Source of the DNA: Mesodorylaimus sp. YZB2_4
Taxonomy: Eukaryota; Nematoda; Enoplea; Dorylaimida; Dorylaimidae
Direction: 5' to 3'
Length of the DNA: 64,000 nt
Assembly (NCBI GenBank): GCA_030248295.1
Contig: JASANH010001440.1
Coordinates: forward strand, 310,001 to 374,000
This document shows, in pieces, positions 29,451 through 41,555 of the stretch. Under the pieces are notes generated by a model. That model was not told the DNA's origin, did no database searches, and worked only from the letters and a program-made list of their open reading frames with translations. How positions within the stretch are numbered: the stretch's first letter is position 1; every line of letters starts with the position of its first letter. The position numbers and the translations under genes were made by a program.

Positions 29451-30251
29451 CTAAATGAAAAAGTTGAGGAAAGTTGTAGGAAAGAACCAGGTTCTGTTGC
29501 CGCGTTACCATCAGACAACCAGGAATATGAGGGCTAGACGTTGTTTCACAATCTGTATACTGCAAATGGAACAGCAGCCCCAGGCAGCCAGCTCTTTTCC
29601 ATAGGGTGAATTATGTTGCTCCCTGGTTTTCCCAATTCTCGTACGAATGTCGTTGGACGCTCGCTAGAACCTAGATAATGCACTGATTCATACAGTTCTA
29701 ATCAGTGCGTCGTCCGAGTTTGAATGGAATGTTCCTACGTGCTGTAAATCGACTGCTCGAAAACAGTTTTTCCACGTCTTCTTTGAGTGACTGCAAAAGT
29801 CGGTGGAAAAAAAGGGGGCGAATGAAATCGGGGGTTTACCTCCCGGAACAAACACGTTTTTAACTCCACGTTTGACGCGAACACGCGCGAGGTACCCACT
29901 GATGTGGAAATTGGTGTACGATCTAATCAGTTCTTGCTTGTTCTATCTGTTACAGTTTAGTGTTTTACGCGGAGACGGAGGGCGATTTCTGCCCAACTAG
30001 TAACGCGGTTGACGTAGGACAAAAAACCCGTATCGTTTGCATCTAACACGGTGCCACGCTTTCTATGATAAACGAGTGCATACAGCGCGTAGACGTTCGT
30101 AAACAAGATTTTCTGTCCTCAATGAAAAAATCTTCCGAAACAGTAGAATGTGCTGGGTCTCAGTATTTTCTGGTTCCTCTTTACTACATGGAAAGGGGAC
30201 AGCAGATATTCGCCACAGTCAGCAGCTACATGCAATAACAATACCGCCATA
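29451..30251. other. Upstream flank of the zinc-finger gene
   Basis: May contain unseen 5' exons or the promoter. No recognisable exon, repeat or RNA was identified. Confidence 0.4.
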
Positions 30252-31442
30252 TAGTTTTTGCCCATAAGAGCCGTCACAAAGGACGTCCCCGCGAAAAGGC
30301 GGTTTTACTTTCCCATCCCGCGTCCTCTTCTCATCAAAAAAGGACTTCCTTTTTGGGGACTCCTCCCCCGGCCCCTAACAAAGCATTATTCCATACGTAT
30401 TAGTCGCACCAAGTCATTGAGTGATGATGATTTTACTGAATACATACACTAAAACGGTGGAATAAAACTGACATATGTGCCTGCGATCACACAAATCTGG
30501 ACTTTCAGCCTACAAAGCATGCGAGTCTGCATACCTGGTCGATTTCCAGCATTTTCTTCAGGAAAGTACCCCACAGTCGGTCGGTTTGGGGTACGGTCGA
30601 GCATGCACTAACCTAGGAGCCCAGGGGACCAGGAGTGGACAGGTTAGTTCGTGAAAACAGGTTCCTGTGTGGGGTCACTGCGCAGGCTCACGGCCAGATC
30701 GGATTGGGTGGCAACCGATTCGATCTGTAAAATCACCATCCGAAAATTCGGATCGGATCATCTGATCTGAACTATCGGATTCAAAATTCTATGCCAATGA
30801 TGTGTGCACTATCCGCTGGCAAACAACTAAATATTGCACTTTATATGCGACCAATGTGAACCACTGTGTTTTTATGCGTGTGATGAATGAGATGAGATCA
30901 ATATTCTGCATTGATGCTTCCTTTTTACTGGTCATAATTAGAGTTACAAGTCATCTCATTTTTATTATTTGAGACCACAGAAAACATGGATGGCTTAAAT
31001 TTTGCAAATTACTATGTAGTTGAGTCGCACGGCAGAAATACAGTATCAGTAAGGAGTAGAAACATGGTGGGAATATGACTTTTTATGAAACAGTTTGAAG
31101 TAGTGTTCCAATGACCTGGATTTCTCACTGTCTGACCTGAACCTGACCTTGACCGACCCCTCAAAAAACTTTCTGACCTGACCCTGACCTTGACAGACAC
31201 AGCTGACAATTTCCTGGCATTACGTGAAATTTCACAGGCAGTCCAAAAAACTGAATTTTTATCAAGCTCAAAAAGATATGCAAAGCTGTTTCACTGCTTT
31301 GGGAAAATTAGAGAAGCTGACACCCATCGAAAATCAAAAATAAATCTTATTTGTTGTAACTCACTTCCTGCTCAAACTGCCTGCTGCGTCGATTTCTTTT
31401 CGCCGTAATCCGCGCTCTACTATAGGCCGAGGTGGCTGGCAC
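30252..31442 (+). repeat. 1.2-kb dispersed repeat, copy 1 (inverted partner at 41556-42704)
   Basis: Matches 42704-41556 on the opposite strand nearly end to end, from TAGTTTTTGCCCATAAGAGC to GGCCGAGGTGGCTGGCAC. It includes an ATCGGAT motif cluster (about 30690-30790) and a GACCTGACC / TTGACC cluster (about 31120-31200). No coding sequence is recognised. Read from its right end inward, GGCCTAGTAGAGCGC resembles a tRNA A-box. Confidence 0.8.
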
Positions 31443-32505
31443 GGTCCCGTGACGATTCCCCCACTTGGTTGTTTCCCCCACCTCGTCTGGTGGAGAAATC
31501 GACTCACTGGGACATGCGTCGTTTTCCCCACTGTGACGGTTTCCCACCGTGTCTTTTCCCCCACCATCAGTTTTGAGAAACTGCGGCTATTCAAATTTTG
31601 AGCCTTCGTCTAAGAATAAAGCACTCATGCACAAATCGTCATCATTAATCCTAGAATATATGACATATACCTCAAATAGCTCACGATTTTGTTGTTTTAT
31701 CATTCGATCGCGATGGGGATGACGTACTTGGCAATGCGTCCTCGCCAACCTGCTATGTTTCCTCGCTGTCACTCTCTGTCAGTCTACTCCAAAGGACACA
31801 GGTGAGAGATAAGCAGAGCATAAAGTGGGATTGGATTGAATGCTAATTTTTAAGGGAAAACGGGATTTTCTCTTCATAGAATGCCATCCTTATCATTCTT
31901 CAGCAGATACAGGAGCAAAAAATTTCAGTTGCTAATCATGCCTATCCAGCAGTCGGATAGGATCGGGAACTGATCCACCCCTCAGATCGGTTTTTTACAT
32001 ACATTTGCAATTTGAACCCTGTCTTGAATAGCAGAGAAAACTGCCCTGGTCTTACATTCACTCGTATTGGCAGCGTGTCAAATATCCTTCCTGAAATACT
32101 TGAAGGAGTTCAAAAAGTTCGTAGCCTGAATACCTTGCACATGGGCGGCAGCACCGAAATTTTACTTTACACTGCCTACATTCTACAAGTCTATCACACT
32201 CGTACTGCCTGTTGCAATCCAAATCGTGTCTGCACATTAGGCGAAAAATTATGGTGGGGGAAACGACACGGTGGGGGAACCGGCACAAAAGGGGAAACGT
32301 CACATGTCTCAGGGAGTCGATTCCCCCACCAGGCACGGTGGGGTAAACGACACAGTGGGGGGAATCGTCTCAGTGGGGGGAATCGTCTCAGTGTGGGAAT
32401 CGTCTCAGTGGGGGCATAGTCTCAGTGGGGGCATAGTCTCAGTGGGGGGGGGGGGGGGGGGGGGGGGAATCGACCAAGTGGGGAAAACGTCTCACAATCC
32501 TCTGC
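31443..32505. mobile_element. Foldback-like element: inverted arrays of GTGGGGGAAACGACAC
   Basis: The minus strand of 31443-31570 and the plus strand of 32251-32400 are clear homologues over about 125 bases (TGGTGGGGGAAA, GACACGGTGGG, CATGTC, GAGTCGATT, CCACCAG, GTGGGGGAATCGTC in the same order). They form long inverted arms around a 680-base centre. The right arm is extended by repeated AGTGGGGGGAATCGTCTC units and a run of 24 G. Inverted arms built of short repeats are the plan of foldback elements. The centre encodes nothing I recognise. Confidence 0.6.
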
Positions 32506-32767
32506 CTCTGCGTGTCCATAATCAATAAGGCGCAGCGGGCGTGATTTGATGCCTGCCCAAATCTTGTACCTCGTCTAACAAAAGCGGTAGGCCAAGCTAC
32601 ATGCTAAATAAAACGTTTAGCTTGCAACAGGCAGGCAATTGTAAAGTTCTAAAATACAGTTCGGTACAGTATGCTCAGAAAAGTCCAAAAAAATTGTTCG
32701 ATAAGAAAATCGAACCCAGAAGTTGTATGACTACATATGCTTCTAAACCCACCGCGTTTATCACCTG

Positions 32768-33537
32768 CAGGCGCGTACGCAGGGGTGGGTGCTTGGGGGC
32801 TCGGGCCCCCTACGACCCTTAAAAGTAAGGTAAAGGTAAAGTAAGGACCTTTACAAACTTCGTGCAATCTTAGCCATGCGTTTGGTTGCATGTCCACTTA
32901 TACATTTTTGTGTTTTCGCAGTGTACTCGTGAGATTGAAATTTTTCGCCTCCGGCGGGGCGGAGATGAACCCAGTGTAGAGCACAGCGGGTGGCATTGCG
33001 GCCAACGGTCCCCTTCCAAACCAGAGAAGTGGCCAGAGTGGGCATCTAGTTGATAACATTAAAGGGTTTTTCTTGTATATCGTAAGTACAGTATGATGAC
33101 ATGATAGATGACACTCATTGCTTCTGTACGATCAGAAAAATTACACGCGGATTTTGGAAGGTCAGATTCCACGCAGAAGCCTTCAGCTTTTTGACAGAGA
33201 GGTGGCCCGAGTTTTTGGCAAGGTTAAAGAAAGTGATTTTTTGACCTAAAGCAGGTTATTTCCCGCAAGTTTTTAATAGAATCCTGAAAAATTGTGTCTG
33301 CGAGAAGCCAAATTTTTTAAAATTTCGCCTCCGGCGGGGGCATATCCCCCGCCACGCACCCCACCCTCTCTAGGGCCCTCGGATTGCGCCTCGGCGCTCA
33401 TTTCGAACTACCAAACTGGACTCCATTTTCCATGTAGCCACATCCATCAACTGGACTTTGCGCGATGCACTAAATTAGCATATTTATGCAAATTTTTCGT
33501 CGGCACCCCACGACCCCCAATCCTGCGTACGCCCCTG
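32768..33537. mobile_element. hAT-like MITE with CAGG-GCGTACGCAGG ends
   Basis: Left end CAGGCGCGTACGCAGG and right end (reverse complement) CAGGGGCGTACGCAGG are inverted copies differing at one base, followed by G-rich subterminal sequence on both sides. The flanks CACCTGCA and CGCCTGCA are similar but overlap the left end, so the target duplication is not clean. Two copies of GCCTCCGGCGGGG lie inside (about 32946 and 33328). Confidence 0.6.
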
Positions 33538-35009
33538 CGCCTGCACGACAGCGACACTTTACTTTCTTCCCACTATGATAGCTGGTTTTTTACATGCAGA
33601 AGCAAGGGCTCTTTCAGAGATAATGGTGATCATTGCGGCAATTTCCATCTGGTGAATAATCGATTTGCGTTTAGCGACCCTTGCAGTGACCAGATGACCT
33701 TTCTGTTTGGCTATTGGAGCTTTACAAGAACCTGCCTCTTTTATTAGCATTTATTATTATCTGACCCACCCCTACTTCTTCTAACCTGATGAATGACCGG
33801 TGGTCGAGTGCTCTAAAACGCATGCAAAAAGCAGTGGGATGCGAAGTCAATTGCATGTACTCTCGCATGTTATCTGGGGGTTTTCTCATAACGGAATCGG
33901 CGTTCGTTCGTTGAAGTCAAGTCAAATGTAGAGGCTGATTACCGTTTTTTTGGTGCAAATAAGATTTTATTCATCTGTGCATCTGCGCCAAGCATCCCCG
34001 CGTCAGTAGATGATGGCAAGTAACCGGTTTGGAAAAGAACATATGGCTCAGTATGTTTTCAGAGCCCAATAGTTCAATCGCTGGTTGATTCGAGCCCTTG
34101 GTAGCCAGTTTTGATGGGCTGTTGAATCGAACGGCTGCACCAACGTGGCCCTGGCAATTGGTGCGACAACAGTGGTTTCATACTCGCATCTTGTACCTGC
34201 TATTCTCCAGTTACTCGTTACACGCGTATCTGGCGTATGCTGGGAACACTATGTGCGCTGCTCGGGCCTTCTTCAAATCCGAGTCAGCTATCGCCCTCCC
34301 TGAAGGAAAAACAAATAAATAAAGCAAAGAGCGCAGAAACTAAAACCGAGAGGAAATGGCTTTCGATGGAACAAAAGGCACCCGAAAAAGAAATGAAAAA
34401 GCCCCCCCCCCCCCCCCCCCCCCGCAAGAATTCTCATTCTTAGAGGCAAGCATGCATCGAGGTTTTGGGCAAAGGCGTTAAACTTGCTAAGAATAGTTCA
34501 GTAGAGAACAGGAAACTTGTCTGAGGCAACAAAAGTTGGCACTGACAATTGTCCACTCGGACTTAGGTCATATTCTCTTGGTCACTCTCTGCCCATTTAC
34601 ACTGTTTGGCGCAAGGTGGTCCATCGCGTACTACATATAGTGCAGCTGAATCAGAACAGTTCTGTCATTCGGGTCAATCATCCGTGCTGTCTCCAAAAGA
34701 AAGACTGCATTTCAGATTATCCACCATTTCCGCTCTGAGAAAATCCCATTTGATTAGACAGGAAAGTCCAGAAAGGGGTAAAAAACCGCTTATCTTTTGA
34801 CTACTGCCAGGAATGCAAAAGGTCTGTGGCGCACAGGACTTTCGACACACAGTTTCTGCAATCGGTCTGCTGTACAGGAGGGTTCGAACTCAATCACGCG
34901 CAGTTATTTTTGACTTTTAGAGTAATCCTCATTTTGTTCACCAAGCATGAGTTTCAATACATCGATAACTAATATATTATCCATCTTTTCCTTCTTACAA
35001 TTTTAAAAA
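33538..35009. other. Spacer, no gene seen
   Basis: Contains a run of 22 C at 34402-34423. No recognisable gene. Confidence 0.45.
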
Positions 35010-35831
35010 TCACAAGTCTGCTTTTCGTGCTGGGTTCCTCATCGTGAAGCATGAAGACGTGCAGTCCGTATTCGCGCATATATTTTGAAACAAGACAAAT
35101 TTCAACCAAAATTGAATGGACAATAAATAAAAACCACATAAATCTAAAAGAAACTGGCAATCACCCGTGTGAGACTGTTTTTCTGACTTTTGGCATAGCT
35201 CAGGTGAGCGCTTACAGTAACCCCAGCCCGCACCTTCTCTGTTCACCGTTTGAGTCTTACGCCATTTGTAATAGGTGGCTAAAAACGGCCCTTCCTGAGG
35301 TAATTTCTGGCACCAGAAATTCCCCGACGCATGTCCTTTAATTGGTGTTTTGAAGCCCTTCGATCTAAGGGCTTCAATTGTATCCTCGTCAAAAGTGATC
35401 GGGTAAAACCTGGAAGAGTAGATAGACGACGACTCAAGTTTAGGAATATGCTGAAATGCAGTTGCTGGTATTTTCAAATAAGCGCCTTGCGTCCGATCGA
35501 TATAGCTCTTAAAAAAGACGGTTATGCGTTCTAGATTTTGTAATAAGGGGAATGTACTTTCTTCGAACGTCATATTCCCATTGATTGCATCAATGGCCGG
35601 ACTACTTAAAAATGGGGCGATGTCAGAGAGGTTATAATAAGTCGACTCATCATGAATCATGCGCGTTTGCTGCAGATACTGAGTTACAGTAGTTTCAGTG
35701 AGGTTGGACTCTATGCATTGTACCGATGGAATGTCACCAGGAGAGGTGCAACTGGCAACACAATGTGAGCCGTGCGTTCTGCCAAAATTTGAGACCAGCA
35801 ATAAGAGAACAATGTAGTAGTTGGGGAACAT
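35010..35831 (-). pseudogene. LRR paralogue 2, 3' half replaced after a palindrome
   Basis: The first about 155 residues are a clear paralogue of the neighbouring LRR proteins: signal peptide MFPNYYIVLLLLVSNFGRT, Cys cap, STYYNLSDIAPFL, NMTFEESTFPLLQNLE and TFDEDTIEALRS. At that point the intact copies continue -VKD-LN-L-. Here the frame enters unrelated sequence (KGFKTPIKGHASGNF...) and ends at 35010. The break coincides with a perfect palindrome (arms 35351-35360 and 35367-35376). The frame stays open for 273 aa, so a chimeric secreted product is possible, but all C-terminal LRRs are lost. Probably a pseudogene. Confidence 0.7.
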
Positions 35832-37523
35832 TTTCTCAGTCTTCTGATGACTATTGAAGTGGTGACGCAGCCTTGCTTTTTTCACGAATATTATGACTTT
35901 TCGCTCTGTTCAGCGATCTTTCGTTTAAGATTCCCTATGAGCAGAGTTTATCAAGCAGGCTGTATTTCACTCAATCTTGAAGTTTGTTTTACACTGCTCT
36001 GAAAAGAAATGCTGCTTGTGCTTTGTCTTTCGTGTTTTGAGTTTCTGCATTACGTCAACAGCGGTTTTTCCTTACAATCATAACAAGCTCAACGCCTGCG
36101 TGTCTGATGCAACAACCTGAGAAAGCGATTTTTCATTCTCCTAGGATTATCAGGCACTTGAAAACAAAGCAGCCGCATTTATCAAATGTTCGCTGTGTAG
36201 CGTGTATGTTTCAAGAAAGAATGGAGGTTTGTCAGGAAGGCCTCGAAGAAAAAGCTCACAGCTTTTAAATTTGACTGCTTAGTCAGTGCAAAAAAAAGCG
36301 GTAAAATGCTGACGATACGGGACTTCAGACATTTTTTGTCGACACGTCGAGACGCAATCTCACACTTTTTGGACATTGAGTGCACTTGACGTTGCTCTAT
36401 CTGTACTTTTGTTGCGCCAAGATTCGTGGTGGAGTTTGTTTCGATATAAGTTTAAAACTTTGAGTAAGGTCATGTCAGTGGGGCTAAAAAGCACAGCTTG
36501 GGCAGTTTTCCTTTTGTTTTATGAGAATTTTTTAAAGTAAGTAATAAAGGAATGGTGAGAAATGTGTTGACGTTCACATGGAGTCCTCGTCAACAGTTCA
36601 GAGTGATCAGAGCGACTAGCTGAGTTAGAGGTGTTTGGATAATGCCAAAACGGTTTTATTATTTTCGAAAAAGTCTGTTATGACAGACTCGAAACTTTAA
36701 GACCAGCCAATGCACAGAGTGGAACCAGGGCTTAGGATGGCTGGTCTACTCGGCCACTGCTATGCGCAACCACGGCTTAGGGAAAATGTCTGAGCAGAAG
36801 CTGCTTTTTCAGCATGAATATCAACAGGACGACTGATCCTGGCGACTGCACGACGACTGAACGAGCAGACGATCATGTAATCCTGTGTTCGTGGTCCACA
36901 AAGTGGGCGTAGAGTGCCTAACTCTCGGGCTATGCGTAGTAGCGCTTACTTTTATTGTTAGTAGGGAGTGTTCGACACGCGGCAAAGGTAAATCATCTTG
37001 TGTCATGTGTCCCGTCATCCTCGAACGAGTCATTCTATTATGATAAACCATGAGCATGAACACAAAGTTGGAAGAAGAGGAGTGAATGGGGAACCGCTGA
37101 CATCGAAGAAATTTTGTGAATTGTGAATTATTAGTGTGATATCTGTAATTCAGGGATTAAAAAGTCCAGGCGTGAGACTTGTAGCCAGCGAGGACTTACA
37201 AGCAAAATCTGGCGACAAGTTGAATTTAGTTTTATAGTATTTATCATCATGCATATTGTTTCAGCCGCAACATCAAAAAGGACTTTATGAATGAAAGGCG
37301 TGGTAGTGACTCTAAATTTTTTATTTTCTCTTTTTTTATAAGATGAGCAAGTAATTTCACGCAAAGTCTACACAAAAACTAGTCAAAGCACCCTACCAAG
37401 GCGGATAGGAGTACATTACTTCGCCTCAATCAACTAGGCATGGACTTACGATTCTTTTATTCTTTAGACGATAATTTACGATTCGTAAATACTGCAATTC
37501 ATAAAAAACTACAATTTAATTTG
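35832..37523. other. Spacer between LRR paralogues
   Basis: Contains a decayed SINE-B copy (36885-37065). No further LRR fragment with the missing 3' half was recognised. Confidence 0.45.
36885..37065 (+). repeat. SINE family B copy (decayed)
   Basis: GGGAGTGTTCGACACGC, GGTAAATCAT and TGTGTCCCGTCATCCTCGA follow the order of SINE B at 40665-40800. Confidence 0.45.
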
Positions 37524-38489
37524 CTACAATTCATAAAAATGATTCTGCAGAGTGAACTCGAAGTTAAACTCCTCAAACTTATTGACATGGGTGAAATTGT
37601 TTCGAGACAAATTATGAATTCTTCTAAAGTTCGATATGCTAACATCACTTAACTGCTTATTCTTTTGAAACAAGTTTGGTGGAAAACTTTCAATAAAATT
37701 GCCTCCTAGAAAAAAATGTCTTAAATTAACTAAGCTATCTAAAGCGCCTTCTTCGATACTAGTCAAATTGATTCTTGTAAAGCTTATAAATTTCAAATTG
37801 CTCAAACCGTGAAGCAGTTGCCTGCTGATCGTATGAATCCAACAATGGCGAATATCTAAATCAACAAGTGTGGCTGCCGATTTTTGGAGAATTGCTGGAG
37901 GAAAAGGCTCATTGCTTTGCAGACAATCGATCCTCAAGTCAGTCAAGTTCGAGAATTCAGCTGCGACTGACAGCAGACGGTTCCCAGTGTCAGTAAATTT
38001 GACTTTCAGTACGTTCAGACCATCTTTAACTAATCGGAGAGCTTCAATGGTATCCTCGTCAGGAATAACTGAGTGAATATCGAATAACTTGAGCTGAGGA
38101 GTATGCTGAAATGCAGTTTGTGGTATTTTTAAATACGGGTAGGAACCTTTCAGTATATTTATGTGATTTCGATTGTGGATGGCTAATTTTTGTAGATTTG
38201 GCAACAAGGAAAATATAGTTTCTTCGAATGTGATGTTCCCATCAATTGTGTAAATAAACAAAGTTTTTATAAATGGGGCGATTTCAGAAAAGTTGTAATA
38301 AGTCGAAGCATCGTAGATGCGAGTTTGTTGGAGATAGTCGGTTACAGTTCTTTGAGTGAAGTTGCACTCGATGCATTGTACTCTCTCGCAGACACTGGGA
38401 GAGGTGCAAGTTGCTGGACATTTTGAACCGCGTGTTTCGCCAAAATTCGAAATCAGGATCGAAAGAGCAATACAATACTTGAAGAACAT
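37524..38489 (-). CDS. Secreted leucine-rich-repeat protein, intronless (paralogue 3)
   Basis: A 321-aa protein starting at the Met of the signal peptide MFFKYCIALSILISNFGETRG; a Met nine codons upstream is less likely. It has the Cys cap CPATCTSPSVCERVQCIEC, then LRR units (TIFSLLPNLQKLAIHN, EFSNLTDLRIDCL, ALDSLVNLRHFFLGGNFIESFPPNLF) and the conserved end NLSRNNFTHVNKFEEF. It is closely related to the 19.2-kb protein on the other strand, roughly half identical by eye. No transmembrane segment after the signal peptide. It sits, with the broken paralogue, between two inverted copies of a 1.2-kb repeat. Function unknown. Confidence 0.8.
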   Translation of the reverse strand: MFFKYCIALSILISNFGETRGSKCPATCTSPSVCERVQCIECNFTQRTVTDYLQQTRIYDASTYYNFSEIAPFIKTLFIYTIDGNITFEETIFSLLPNLQKLAIHNRNHINILKGSYPYLKIPQTAFQHTPQLKLFDIHSVIPDEDTIEALRLVKDGLNVLKVKFTDTGNRLLSVAAEFSNLTDLRIDCLQSNEPFPPAILQKSAATLVDLDIRHCWIHTISRQLLHGLSNLKFISFTRINLTSIEEGALDSLVNLRHFFLGGNFIESFPPNLFQKNKQLSDVSISNFRRIHNLSRNNFTHVNKFEEFNFEFTLQNHFYEL

Positions 38490-40464
38490 TTTCTGAGTCT
38501 TCCGATGACTCTTCAAACGTTGAGACAGCTTCTTTTTTCACTTATTATAACTTTTCGCTGTGCTATCAGGTATCTGTCCTTTTTCGCTAGAACGGGAGCC
38601 TGACGGAGTCTCAGGAAGTAATGCTGCTCCAGCTTTGTCTTTCTGTGCTCGGAGGTTCTGAGTTTCCGCGCAGTACGTCAATGAAAGTCTTCAAAGCCGT
38701 GACTCAACGCCCCCGTTCACCAATAAATTAAAAGAAAGCTGCTGTTCACTCTGCTAGGAGTTGTAGGAGCTGAAGCCCCAAGTACCCTGTCATGGCACCC
38801 CAAGTCATGTCATGGTCAAAGTGACGGTTTATATTCATGATTCCTGACGAGTGCTGTGATTGTGAAAATACATTTTTGTGGTCCTCTCCACCCCACAAGC
38901 TTTTCTATGCATGCGTTCCTGGATATGTCCATAGACTGTTTTGTTCTGTTGCCCCGAGCAAACCACGTTCCTACTTTTTTCCTGCACGACAAAAAACCTT
39001 CTGAACCTGGCCACCCGAGCATTCGCAACGCCCAATGAAGCTATGAACTGAGAATGCAATTTGTCACTTGCCCTAAAATTTGAGGCGCTCAAAAGCCAGC
39101 TGCCTACACAAGCCTGGAAAATACATAAATCCTTGGCGTTACGTAATGCTTCGACCACGGAGACAGCCCATTAGGGATACAACTAGAATTCACGGTTTAG
39201 CAGCAACTATGGGAGTTTCCCAAACAGGCGCCATTTGAAAACAAGGCGTTGCCTTAGCCTGCAGTATGCACAGTAGCATGATGGTGATAACTGAAACAAA
39301 CAAACAAGAAAAATACACAAGATTTAGAGACACTAACTGCATAGCCAACTGGTGACTAACCGATAACGATAAGTACCTATGCACTAACTAGTAATTCATC
39401 GCATACTCATCACATTTTACCGCTCTTAGGGATAATGTCGCGTACATTCAACGAAGCTTACAGGAGTGACAACGCACTATAACGTGGGATAATTCGTTGA
39501 AAGTTGATTTTTCTGAGGGCAGGACGACCATCAGAATGATTGTCATATTGATTGAGTCGTGAGATTGAAGCAGTATTACATTAGACTAGTCAGACTTACA
39601 GTGTAAGAGAAAATAGACTTTGAGGGTAAGGGTGTCCACCTTTCGTATCTGACAGTAAATCGGAGGAAGGATTGAATGACGTCTTTTTTTTTAATGGGTA
39701 CTGTTTACTTGTTCCTGCCATATTTGTGCGTACTGCTCGAGTAAAAGAGTCGCTATATGCAATTTTAATTCAGTGCACATACTGTGCAATACAGAAGGTG
39801 TGGAAAAAGAGAATATAGCATAGGTAGGTAAACACCACTTCGAAAAATAATTAGAAGTTATAAATGAGTTATGTGCCTAAAGAGTACAAGCTTGCAGATC
39901 GTAGGGAGGCACCAATATCCTCGGTGCTAAATTAACCATCTTATTCTTTTGACAGTTTCATGATAGTATTAATGACAAGCCGGACAATTTCGCAGCTGGC
40001 GAAGCGGGGTACACGACTACGGCCTTGCCTCTCGCCTTGCCAAAACTGGTTGAGCTTTGAAGAGAGAATGTGGTCAGCATTTCAAATGCTTGAATATCTG
40101 CGATTGGAACATTGTATTGAATCCTCTCTGCAAGCATGAAGCTTATGGACGGCGCGCCAGGTGCAGTACCAAATGAAAAAGCACCCGCGGCTGGTTCAAT
40201 CTAGAAATTGATGTAAAATTTAGCCTCACTTCTTCTCCCTCCTTCCATGTTCTATGTCTGAGGCATTGTTTACTCCTGACATTATTCCAGCCGACGCCAA
40301 CGCCATTTTCGCCCCGACAATTAAACCTGAAAGCCAAGCTGCGCCCCTCAAGGCATTACCTTGGTGCTCGTCATTGACCTATTGTGCATTACTAGCTGAT
40401 AAAGTGAAGTAAAGAATATCCATTTTGCTCATTAATGCCTGTAACCGTAACTTCAAACTAGTGT

Positions 40465-40640
40465 TAGAAATGACCTCAAGGTCAAGGTCAGAACTCTGTC
40501 AAAACCCCAATCGACCGACCCTTGATCAAAGTCAGGGTCAAGGTCAGAAAATTTTTTGGGGTCTGGTGAAGGTCAAGATCAGGTAAGAAAATTTTTTGAA
40601 ATCGGTCAAGGTCAGAATTTCTTGCACCCAGTCAGAGTAT
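40465..40640 (+). repeat. GGTCAAGGTCAGA motif cluster
   Basis: At least eight copies of GGTCAAGGTCAG-like words, some followed by AAAATTTTTTG. The same GACCTTGACC motif occurs inside the 1.2-kb repeat at 31120-31200. Confidence 0.6.
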
Positions 40641-40664
40641 TCTGACAGCGAAAGACGGCCTCGT

Positions 40665-40800
40665 GGCCTGGTGGGTTTGGCGTCTGCCTCTCACGCCAGG
40701 TGCGTACGGGTGAGTGTTCGACTCGCAAGCCGGTAAATCATTTCGCGTAAAATGTGTTCCTTCACCCTCGAGTGCGCATAAAGCCACTAGCAAGCATAAA
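40665..40800 (+). repeat. SINE family B, best copy
   Basis: tRNA-like head GTGGCCTGGTGGGTTTGGCG (A-box) and GAGTGTTCGACTCGC (B-box), then CCGGTAAATCATTTCGCG and a CTCGAGTGCGCATAAA tail. Confidence 0.7.
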
Positions 40801-41555
40801 TCCATGGTACAGAATCCAGTAAAACAGTCGCAGAAAACCCAAAACTCTGTGGGCTCAAAATTATGACTTGGAAAATAAATGATGCGGTTCACGCAGTCTG
40901 CTGACATGGCGGTCAGATTTTGTGCACAAAACGAAGATTGCAAAATCGTAAAACCTATGGTAAAGCTTATAAAATAAACCCAATTTAGCACGTCTACAGG
41001 GATCACATAATGTGGACCGGCCTGCCGCAGCCAAGGCGTCCTCGTGACATAGTAAAATTATTCAGATACAATTACACAGCAAACTTCGACTAGTAATGGG
41101 TGCCCAGCTTACACGTACAATATTATTTCCCGCGTTAAATTTTGTGGTCCGCTAGCAGTGTCTTAGCTCATCCTCTTTTAAATTGCGAAACAGGATCAGG
41201 CCTGTCATAGGACCCGCCCAAATCCACGGATAAGGCACCTGTAGGACAGCTATTGTGGAAACGCCCTGAATTGGTGTCTCAGCGGTGTCCCAAGTTGCTG
41301 TCCTAAATGGTGCCCTGAATTCGTACTGTGAACAGTTAGGATCGCACTGTGAAACTGGCCCCTGCTGAGTGTGAGTCTTGTGCTACTGCAGTAATCTTAC
41401 GTACAGTAATCTACTAGCCTAGCTGCATAGACTGCTGTGTGCCAGCGTAGCGCTTGCTTGCGTATGCCATCCATCCGTGGCATAGCCATCTCTATCTATT
41501 TCCATTCGTTCCTATTCAAGCTCGGCCTCATTGGAGCAAGATAACTACTCTGGCT

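Larger units (their letters stand above)
38490..41555. other. Spacer, no gene seen
   Basis: Holds a GGTCAAGGTCAG cluster and a SINE-B copy near 40.5-40.8 kb. Other open frames are short and without recognisable features. Confidence 0.45.

Noticed and set aside
32012..32528. Open frames through the G-rich arrays
   Set aside because: Low-complexity translation of repeats, no conserved features.
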